Shown here piece after piece: positions 8,501 to 15,273 of a stretch of 24,265 nt of DNA. The stretch covers positions 1 through 24,265 of the forward strand of contig CAYTCZ010000058.1 in assembly GCA_964436315.1 (NCBI GenBank), in the 5' to 3' direction. The notes beneath the pieces are model-generated. The model saw only the letters and a program-made list of their open reading frames with translations. It searched no databases and was not told where the DNA came from. Within the stretch, counting starts at the first letter, position 1. Every line of letters starts with the position of its first letter. The translations under genes and the position numbers were made by a program. Origin of the DNA: CAYTCZ01 sp964436315. GTDB lineage: Bacteria; Actinomycetota; Thermoleophilia; Gaiellales; Gaiellaceae.

Positions 8501-9496
8501 AGCTTCCGCGAACCGTCCACCTGGCAGCTCGGAAAACGCCTGCAGGAGACGCACAGCATACTCGACTTTGACGAACCCACGCAGGATGAGTTGGCCTCTG
8601 GGGTGCGAGCGCGTCCCCAGAACCCTTGGGACCTGAGGTACGCGACCCTCTTCAACTCCACGACTGCCTCACGAAAGTTCGAACGACGGGAAGATCTTGA
8701 GGCGGAGGACTGGCGAATCGGCACCGACATGGTCTTTCGCCGTGGCGACCAGACCGCGCTGCCCCTCTATGAGGGGCAACTCATGAACCGCTACAACCAC
8801 CGTGCCAGGACATACGAGGGCTACCCGACCGAGAAAAAGTACGGAAGGAAGCCAGGGATCCCGCTCACCGGCCTGGAACAACTCGCCAACCCGGACTACG
8901 AAATCGAGCCGCGGTACTGGATGCTCGCGTCAACTGCCGAGGAGCGTCTCGAAGCGACAATTGGCGATCGTGTACTTCTTGCCTTCCGGGATGTCGGAGC
9001 TGTTTGGACCAATCAGCGCTCGGCGAGAGCTGCCTTGATCCCACGCTATCCAGCAACTGACAAGTTGCCCGTACTTGGGCTGCGTGCGGAACTGGCCTTT
9101 GAATTCCTGGCACTCTGGAACGGCACCGTTTTTGATTTCCTCGTTCGAGGGAAGATGCCTGGCAGCGGGGTGAAGCTAGTCTGGATGCTTAGTCAACTGC
9201 CCATGCCCGCACCTGGTTGCGACTCTCGCTTGGCCGAGAACGCAAGGCAACTGTCGCTCACCTCTCACTCTGTGGCCCGAGTATTCGACACGGATCCGTA
9301 CCCCTGGGACGAGGAGGAGCGCTACCGCTTGGACGTGGAGACCGACGCGCTCGTTGCGCACGCGTACGGCGTGACTGAGCGGGAGTACGGGGTGATCCTC
9401 GACACTTTCGAGGTGCTGGCCCGCAAGGAACTGGCGGAGCATGGGCGCTACCGCTTCAAGCACGACTGCCTCTCCGCCTACCGGAGGCTCGGATGA
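5585..9496 (+). CDS. drmMI: DrmMI-like N6-adenine DNA methyltransferase
   Basis: A 1303-aa large class I adenine methyltransferase like those of DISARM class 1 and BREX/type IIG systems. The helical N-terminal region spans about 1-440. LGSYYTPPDLVDL precedes the SAM-binding motif I at D500-F508 (DPACGSGGF). Catalytic motif IV is N775-P776-P777-W778. The C-terminal ~450 residues should carry target recognition. It would methylate host DNA to mark it as self. ATG at 5585 sits in an ATGA overlap with the helicase stop, and its own TGA overlaps the next ATG by four bases. From about 7300 to 9270 the DNA is visibly less GC-rich, with more A/T-ending codons than its neighbours, consistent with exchange of the specificity region. 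No nuclease motif is evident. Confidence 0.88.
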   Translation: MSDHATVYVSGGLLTPGILNEAVTGGARGEFAPGSFRRLDGTPVDDLDDALEDGFTQLCALYDELADELPMLDRSALRERWVLPLLSALDWRPSYQRQHLRPTTIDDATFSVSHRGWDDPSAPPVHIEPSHDDELRLDARPAPRSRSPHDELQQYLNLADELWGIVTDGRELRLLRDFHHTTTKGFVGVDLEALFTERDFEGWQALYRLAHVSRFLPTQSGDPSSAPLEQLYQRSRAAGITVGKALHPRIREAIEYLANGILRQDPSVRELVADAQRARDFYAEVLRVVYRLLFLLFAEQRGMLPGSNSLYADTYSVTRLRELADRARDVEPRRTDLYEGLKVTFRLMSQGSEALGITAFNGQLFDETATPTMTAGTIANRDLIRAIRAMTSIVVDGHREHVAFATIGVEELGSVYERLLDYTPRIATAPTEVEDGATVPTGSLYLERIGDRELGSYYTPPDLVDLTLERSLDRLLDERLEAAGSRADEEAALLDIRAVDPACGSGGFLIAVIDRIAERLADVRLDGAQPTERQLAEARRDVLQNCIYGVDVDAFAAELCKVALWIHCAVSDLPLNFLDHRIQCGNSLIGWPMKGLPEEIPLAAYKTKSQTEGTQRTKEICADARARNRAALEGQLDLFAKDVPRPDVKLDYPALWSEEEKSPADVEKKAQAYDEYRASIPYRAWTAAADVWVSSFFWNEEVGEVAPTSLDYWRALRTALETRDSQMTELNVERTFAESIVAGAGELSRSMNAFHWPLRFPEIAERGGFDVVVGNPPWEQFESREKEWFEVRAPHITALTGSRRKEAIAELAVTQPALAREWAIFSTTNARMSDFAKKSQRFSDSGGKVNTYLLFTDLNAQLVGPEGISGFLVKSGLGIDEGGTAVFRPLVERGQVRSFIDIVNGGRRQHVIFEGVAEVERFAAVCLGGARDDTHFTASMMNWSIDEAREREPIDVDRDVLATFSPVTFSLPSFREPSTWQLGKRLQETHSILDFDEPTQDELASGVRARPQNPWDLRYATLFNSTTASRKFERREDLEAEDWRIGTDMVFRRGDQTALPLYEGQLMNRYNHRARTYEGYPTEKKYGRKPGIPLTGLEQLANPDYEIEPRYWMLASTAEERLEATIGDRVLLAFRDVGAVWTNQRSARAALIPRYPATDKLPVLGLRAELAFEFLALWNGTVFDFLVRGKMPGSGVKLVWMLSQLPMPAPGCDSRLAENARQLSLTSHSVARVFDTDPYPWDEEERYRLDVETDALVAHAYGVTEREYGVILDTFEVLARKELAEHGRYRFKHDCLSAYRRLG

Positions 9497-12400
9497 ACCC
9501 GCTGGCTGTCCACCGGGATTTGACCGACGCGTACCGCCGGTTCGTCGGCTCGTCGCAGCACTTCCAGGACGCGTACGTCGAACAGTGGGTCGAGGATCGC
9601 ATCGACCAGGAGCAGTTCCTCTGGCGCGAGCCGCTGGTGACCGTCCGGCGTCGCTTCAAGTACGGCCCGGATCTCCAGACGCTGGTCGACGAGGGCTACC
9701 TTGACCCCCGCGTACTCCCGTGCTTCACCGTCGCGGTCGGTGACCGCGACGCGGCGCACATCCGCCCCTTCGAGCACCAGACCGACGCGATCAAGCTGCT
9801 CACCGACGAGGAGCCGAGCAACGTCGTCGTCGCCACAGGGACGGGCTCGGGCAAGAGCTTCACCTTCTCTATCCCGATCGTGTCGGAAGCCCTTCGGGCC
9901 AGGTCGGCCGGCCACCGCGGTGTCAAGGCGATCCTCATCTACCCGATGAATGCGCTGGCGAACTCCCAGTACGAGGAGATCGCCAAGCGGCTCCAGGGTT
10001 CTGGGCTCACCGTCGCGAACTACACCGGCGACATGCCGCGCGCGTACGAGACCGCCCTGCGGGACTTCCACGACCTCACTGGCAGGTCCGAACCGTACGA
10101 CAGCGAGGTCATCTGTCGGGATCACGTTCGCGAGCGCGGTGTCGACATCCTCATCACGAACTACGTGATGCTTGAGCTCATCCTCACGCGCTTCGACGAC
10201 CGGAGCATCTTCCCCTTCGATCAGCTCGGGGAGCTGCAGTTCCTCGTCCTGGACGAGGTCCACACCTACACCGGCCGACAGGGTGCCGACGTCGCCTGCC
10301 TCATCCGACGCCTAAAGGAACACACCGGTACCTCGGGACGGCTCCGTTGCATCGGTACCTCCGCAACGGTGGACTCGGATGCGGGCGAGGTCGAAGGCCG
10401 CGCCGCGATCGCAGACTTCGCCACCGAGCTGTTCGGCGAACGGTTTCACGCCGATGCCGTCATCACCGAGCGGTACGCCGACCCCGTAACCGACGAGCCG
10501 GATCATCTGCCTTCGACCCCCGGCATCGGTCCCAACCTGCTCGCGCGTCTCAACACCGGCGAACCCGCTGCGCTACGCGAGGCGGCGGCATCGCTGACAG
10601 GGCTCACGGCACCCACTGGGGACGACCTGCGCCGCCAAGCCACCATTGCGTTCCTCGAACGGTTCTGTGCCGGTGGCATTCGATCCTGGCGGGAAATCCA
10701 GGACGCCTACGAAACGGACCACCGGTCCGGTGCCGACCCGGAGGCCGTACAGCGAGAGCTCGAGGCAGCGATGGTCGTGGGGAACGCGACCCGGGTCGAG
10801 GTCGATGGCGACGACGTCCCGTTGTTAATCCCGAAGGTGCACAGTTTCATCTCGCAGGGCCGGCCCATCACGCGCTGCCTCCGGGGGCACTTCTCCGATC
10901 GGGGCGAGGTCAGCTGCTCAGAGTGCGAACCGGAGCAGCCGGCCTTCCCCGTCGTCTTCTGCAACAGCTGCGGCGCGACGGCGCTCTCCGCCGCCCGGAG
11001 CGAGTCCGGCGAGGAGGTCCGCTACGTCCCCAGCGACTTCGCCGGCGACGAGATCCGCGGTGAGGCCGGGTATCTGTTCACCTCCCACTGGGATCGGGCA
11101 GCGGTACCACCCGACGAGAGGCGGGTGAAGAAGGACGGAAACGCGAGGAAGGGCTGGTCCGGTGCGGTGCCCGAAAACCTCTACCTCGCACCAACCGGAA
11201 GCTACGCGGACGACGGTGGCATCGAGCTCGCGTGGGTCGTCGCGCCCCTCTTCCTCTGCCCGTCCTGCGGCGTGCAGTACACGGGTCGCTCGGCGGAGTA
11301 CCACAAGTTCTTCCAGGCAGGACTCGTCGGCCGTGCCACTGCCTCGGACGTGCTCATCGGTGAGATCCTGCAACGGGTTCCCGAGGTCCCCGAGCGGCAG
11401 AAGCGCTCGTTGATCGCGTTCGCCGACAACCGGCAGGACACCGCCTTCCAGGCCGCCCACATCAACGACTTCCAACGGCGGGTGCACTTCCGGCGGGCCA
11501 TGTGGCGAACGCTCCACCACCTCGGCGCCGTGGACACAGCAGCGGCAGCGCGCCCGATCACCGAACTCGGGCCACACATACTCGAGACGATGGAGCGCGC
11601 CGGCACGCTGCCTCGCTTCAGCGGTCCCGATGTCGAGGTGGGCCAGGCTCGGCATGCAGCGCGGAACCGCTACGCCCGCTACTTAGGGTTTACCGTGGTC
11701 GCGGACCTCGTCGGGCGCACCAGGTGGCAGAACAACCGGACCCTCCACGACGTCGGCCTCCTCGACATCGAGTACTCCGGCCTCGCCGACATCGCTGCAG
11801 ACGACTCGATCTGGGCCGGCCAACCGGCGATGGCCGTCGCCAGCGAGGATGATCGGCACGACATCGTCCGCGCCATCCTTGACATCATGAGGATCGGGCT
11901 GGCCGTCGACACCGGGCCGTTGACCAAGGGTGACGACTTCCGCGAGAACGTGATCGACCGGCTGGACTCGGAGGGCTTGTTTCACGAACCTCGACTCCCC
12001 CCTTTCCGTCCGACCATCTTCAGCGATGAGCTCGCGACTGGCGCCGCCGACAAGCGGATCACCCTTCGCCGTTTCACGTTCCACGAGGACAACCCGCGCA
12101 GCCCCGCGCTCGTTCGCTACCTCATGGCCCTCAACTCGCGCGTCCACGACCGTGATGACGCCAAGGAGCTGGTCCACGGAGTCGTTGAGATCCTGACGGA
12201 CCGGGGTCTCCTGCACGTAGCGGAACGGCAAGGTGGGCTCACCTACCAGATCAACGAAGACGCCCTGCTGGTCGTGGCCAGAACCGGACACGAGGGCCAA
12301 CGCTGTCCGAAGTGCAGCACACGGTGGCAGTTCCGACTCGAGCGGTCCTGCCCGCAGTGCGGGATCGACAACCTGACCACCCTCCCGTACTCGTGGCAGC

Positions 12401-15273
12401 GTGACTACATCCGGAATGAGTACCTCGCCGACGTCGGTGAACGCACCCCAGTGCTCGCCGACGAGCACTCTGCCCAGGTCCCGGGAGCAGATCGCAAACG
12501 GGCCGAGAAGCGGTTCAAGGATGTCGAAGACCCGCTGAACACGCTGATCTGCACCCCCACGATGGAGCTCGGGATCGACATCGGGGGCCTGTCGGCCGTC
12601 TTCATGCGCAATGTTCCCCCTTCGCCGGCCAATTACGCCCAACGTCAGGGCCGCTCGGGCCGTCATGGGCAGCCGGCGTACGTGGCAACCTTCTGCGGCA
12701 CGCTCGGCAAGTTCGGATCCCACGACCAGTACTTCTACCGCTTCCCGGATCGCATGGTCGCCGGCCGTGTGGCACCACCGCGCTTCTTGCTGCACAACGA
12801 GGACCTCCTCAGGTCCCACCTCAACGCCCTCGTCCTCGAGTACCTCGACTTCCGCGTCCGGGCACATCCGGACGAGTTCATCGACTTCTCGGACCGGGTG
12901 CACTTCATTCCCGATCAGGTCGCGGAACTGCAGGGCAAGGTGTACGCACAGCTCGGCGACCTCACCGAGCACGCCTGGAGCGCTCTTGGGCCCGAGTTCA
13001 GCGCGGTCGACCGCGAACGAGGCTGGGTCGCCGACCACATCAGCACGTTCCCGCAGCGCTACCGGGAAGCCTGGCAACCCCTCATTGACGAGTATGTGAC
13101 GATCCGCGAAGAGTCGCGCGAGATCGCCGCGGCCCAGGAACAGGGCGACACGTCGCAGGAGGCGGAGATCCGTCGACGGTCGATCCTCGGCCGCATGGAC
13201 GACATGCGGCAGGGACACGGCGATTTCGTCCCCTACACGTACCTGGGCTCACAGGGCTTCCTGCCCAACTACGCGTTCCCGCGTCGCGCCTCGAGCGCGT
13301 ACTTCACGGACCGAAAGGAATCGGTCGGCCGTCACCGTGTCGTTGCCCTTCGCGAGTTCGCCCCAGAGGCCAGCGTCTACTACCGAGGCCAGCGGTACCG
13401 GGTCGAGCGAGCCCAGCCGCGAGCTCGTGGCGGCCAGATCAACTGGACGACGGTCAAGCTGTGCGACTGCGGCGCGTACGTGTCCGGTGAGCAGGTGGGC
13501 ACCGCTGCAGTCTGTCGCGTCTGCGGCCGCGACCAATCCGAGACGTTCGCCAATGCCCACTCGCTCGAACTTCCCGACGCTGTCGCGCGCCCTCAGAACC
13601 GGATCTCGAGTGACGAGGACGACCGACGACGGCGCGGCTACGAGATCCGCATCAACTACGCACTCCCTCCCACGCGGATCGAGGGTGCCCTTGAAGCCGG
13701 TGGCGACCCGGTGGGCGAGGTCACGTACGCCCACGGTGCGACGCTCCTGTCGGCCAACCTCGGGACACGCGTCCGGGACGGAACGCCGGAAGGGTTCAAG
13801 CTCTGCACCAAGTGTCGTCGCTGGATCCTGTCGGACACCGAGGAAGAGCGTCACGTCGACGACGACAACCCCAGGGGATCCTGCCCCGCCGGCGGGGACC
13901 GGGACGATGTCGTTCACGGGATCTGGCTGCTGGCCGAAGGTCGGCACGACGTGATCGCCGTCGACCTCTCCGTCCCGACGAATGCGGAGCCTCGACGGTT
14001 CGGCACCTCCGTCCTCCATGCCCTCTTGGACGGCTTCGAGATCGCTTTCTCGGCCGACGAATCCGAAGTGTCCGGTGTGGTCTACACCGAAGGCGGCGAG
14101 CAGCAGGTCCGCATCCTGCTCTACGAGAAGGAGGAAGGCGGCGTCGGGCTGCTCCATCACCTGGTGGAAGCCGACGCGTGGCAGCGCGTTGCTCGAAAGG
14201 CCCTCGAGCTCCTGCACATCGATCTCGCGACAGGGCGCGATCGCCCCGACGCGTGCACGACGGCCTGTTACGACTGCCTGCTGTCGTTCTACAACCAGTT
14301 CGACCACGGGCTGCTCGACCGGAACCTCGCCGTCGAGTGGCTGCTCCAGCTCGCGAGTGGGCCGATCTCCCTTGACCTCGGTGGACCCGAAGATCGGTGG
14401 GACAGCCTCGCGGCGGGGGCTGCGAGCAGCGCCGAGGCTCAGGTACTGAGCGCGCTCCGAACGCGCGGGTTCCCGCCACCGGAAGGGCAGCACGTTGTCA
14501 TTCCCGATGCTGACGGCGTAGCGATCGCCGAGGCCGACCTCACGTACCCGGGCAAGATCGTCGTGCGGGTCCACGGAGACCCGCACACCTGGGAGCACGT
14601 GCAGCGGGCCGATGCCGTGCAACGCCGGAAGCTCCTGGCGCTCGGCCACAAGGTCGTCGAGATCGACATGGACGATCAGGAGCCGGGCTTCGAGCAGCTC
14701 GCCAGCCGGCTGGGGATCGAGCAGCGCAGTGCCGCGGTAGCCCCGGTCGTGGAGCGCGAGGCCTCGCCCGAGCCGCCACCGACGGCGGAGCCAGAGCCGT
14801 TGCCCCTTCTCCCGCTGGTCACGCGTGAGGAGGTCGGTGACACGACCGGATGGGTGCCCGTGTACGACCTCGCGAGCGGTCAGTCGCCGGAGGCGGACAA
14901 GGAGCTCGGGTGGCTCCACGTCCCAGGCGTACTCCTCTCCGGTGACGCCTTCGGCGTGCAGCACCCGGGGTACTCGCTGGAGAACGGCTACCCGCGGGGC
15001 AGCGTGATCCTCTTCGAGCCGATTGACGACAAGACAGACATTGAGGAGGGTCTTACCGTCCTCCTCGATCTGGGGGGACAGACCGATCCGGACACCGGGA
15101 CCCGATTCGCAATCCGAGCCTGGTGGCCGGAGCTCGACGACCGCGGTGAGTTGATCGGCCTGATGCTCAGCGCTCGACACACGAGCTCCGTCGATCCCCT
15201 GCAGGTCGAGGACCCCGGCGGCGTTCAGTTGCTCGGCCGGTTCGCAGGTGGGATCGCGGTGGAGCCCAGCTGA
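9493..15273 (+). CDS. YprA/DruE-type SF2 helicase with DUF1998, Vsr-like and S24-like domains
   Basis: A 1926-aa protein. Lobe 1: FEHQ (93-96), Walker A GTGSGKS (116-122), DEVH (254-257), a GTSAT motif near 290. A ~700-residue insert follows with several Cys pairs (CSEC, CNSC, CPSC, CPKC/CPQC) likely to bind zinc. Lobe 2: CTPTMELGIDIGG (about 1020) and QRQGRSGRHG (about 1050). The DUF1998 region (about 1420-1615) ends in the typical CYDCLLSFYNQ...H..LDR. At 1640-1735 a Vsr/EDxHD-like nuclease fold is suggested by E1648, D1682, H1694, H1698. Residues 1785-1920 resemble a LexA/S24 module. The architecture is closest to Druantia DruE and to the YprA-type helicases of DISARM-like systems. The stop overlaps the next ATG by one base. 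Confidence 0.88.
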   Translation: MNPLAVHRDLTDAYRRFVGSSQHFQDAYVEQWVEDRIDQEQFLWREPLVTVRRRFKYGPDLQTLVDEGYLDPRVLPCFTVAVGDRDAAHIRPFEHQTDAIKLLTDEEPSNVVVATGTGSGKSFTFSIPIVSEALRARSAGHRGVKAILIYPMNALANSQYEEIAKRLQGSGLTVANYTGDMPRAYETALRDFHDLTGRSEPYDSEVICRDHVRERGVDILITNYVMLELILTRFDDRSIFPFDQLGELQFLVLDEVHTYTGRQGADVACLIRRLKEHTGTSGRLRCIGTSATVDSDAGEVEGRAAIADFATELFGERFHADAVITERYADPVTDEPDHLPSTPGIGPNLLARLNTGEPAALREAAASLTGLTAPTGDDLRRQATIAFLERFCAGGIRSWREIQDAYETDHRSGADPEAVQRELEAAMVVGNATRVEVDGDDVPLLIPKVHSFISQGRPITRCLRGHFSDRGEVSCSECEPEQPAFPVVFCNSCGATALSAARSESGEEVRYVPSDFAGDEIRGEAGYLFTSHWDRAAVPPDERRVKKDGNARKGWSGAVPENLYLAPTGSYADDGGIELAWVVAPLFLCPSCGVQYTGRSAEYHKFFQAGLVGRATASDVLIGEILQRVPEVPERQKRSLIAFADNRQDTAFQAAHINDFQRRVHFRRAMWRTLHHLGAVDTAAAARPITELGPHILETMERAGTLPRFSGPDVEVGQARHAARNRYARYLGFTVVADLVGRTRWQNNRTLHDVGLLDIEYSGLADIAADDSIWAGQPAMAVASEDDRHDIVRAILDIMRIGLAVDTGPLTKGDDFRENVIDRLDSEGLFHEPRLPPFRPTIFSDELATGAADKRITLRRFTFHEDNPRSPALVRYLMALNSRVHDRDDAKELVHGVVEILTDRGLLHVAERQGGLTYQINEDALLVVARTGHEGQRCPKCSTRWQFRLERSCPQCGIDNLTTLPYSWQRDYIRNEYLADVGERTPVLADEHSAQVPGADRKRAEKRFKDVEDPLNTLICTPTMELGIDIGGLSAVFMRNVPPSPANYAQRQGRSGRHGQPAYVATFCGTLGKFGSHDQYFYRFPDRMVAGRVAPPRFLLHNEDLLRSHLNALVLEYLDFRVRAHPDEFIDFSDRVHFIPDQVAELQGKVYAQLGDLTEHAWSALGPEFSAVDRERGWVADHISTFPQRYREAWQPLIDEYVTIREESREIAAAQEQGDTSQEAEIRRRSILGRMDDMRQGHGDFVPYTYLGSQGFLPNYAFPRRASSAYFTDRKESVGRHRVVALREFAPEASVYYRGQRYRVERAQPRARGGQINWTTVKLCDCGAYVSGEQVGTAAVCRVCGRDQSETFANAHSLELPDAVARPQNRISSDEDDRRRRGYEIRINYALPPTRIEGALEAGGDPVGEVTYAHGATLLSANLGTRVRDGTPEGFKLCTKCRRWILSDTEEERHVDDDNPRGSCPAGGDRDDVVHGIWLLAEGRHDVIAVDLSVPTNAEPRRFGTSVLHALLDGFEIAFSADESEVSGVVYTEGGEQQVRILLYEKEEGGVGLLHHLVEADAWQRVARKALELLHIDLATGRDRPDACTTACYDCLLSFYNQFDHGLLDRNLAVEWLLQLASGPISLDLGGPEDRWDSLAAGAASSAEAQVLSALRTRGFPPPEGQHVVIPDADGVAIAEADLTYPGKIVVRVHGDPHTWEHVQRADAVQRRKLLALGHKVVEIDMDDQEPGFEQLASRLGIEQRSAAVAPVVEREASPEPPPTAEPEPLPLLPLVTREEVGDTTGWVPVYDLASGQSPEADKELGWLHVPGVLLSGDAFGVQHPGYSLENGYPRGSVILFEPIDDKTDIEEGLTVLLDLGGQTDPDTGTRFAIRAWWPELDDRGELIGLMLSARHTSSVDPLQVEDPGGVQLLGRFAGGIAVEPS
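14419..14700 (+). other. Vsr/EDxHD-like nuclease domain within the YprA-type helicase
   Basis: This sub-region of the 1926-aa protein encodes AEAQVLSALRTRG (E1648), then EADLTYPGKIVVRVHGDPH (D1682, H1694, H1698), then a helix and KVVEIDMDD. The order matches Vsr-type nucleases, in which an Asp before a hydrophobic strand and a VHG motif with a following His form the active site. The His spacing is one residue shorter than in E. coli Vsr. Activity is unproven. Confidence 0.5.
14842..15255 (+). other. LexA/S24-peptidase-like module, copy 1
   Basis: The C-terminus of the 1926-aa protein reads like a LexA/S24 fold: WVPVYDLASG, then AFGVQHPGYSLENGYPRGSV, then EEGLTVLLDL, then RFAIRAWW, then LLGRF. 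S1828 aligns with the nucleophile of LexA, but the general-base lysine position holds R1875. Probably non-proteolytic. A homologous module ends the sacsin-like protein. Confidence 0.6.

Noticed and set aside
11683..15180. Long antisense open frames (over 500 and 600 codons) opposite the YprA-type helicase
   Set aside because: High-GC codon bias opens the antisense frames. The translations show no domains or plausible starts, while the sense strand carries continuous conserved motifs.
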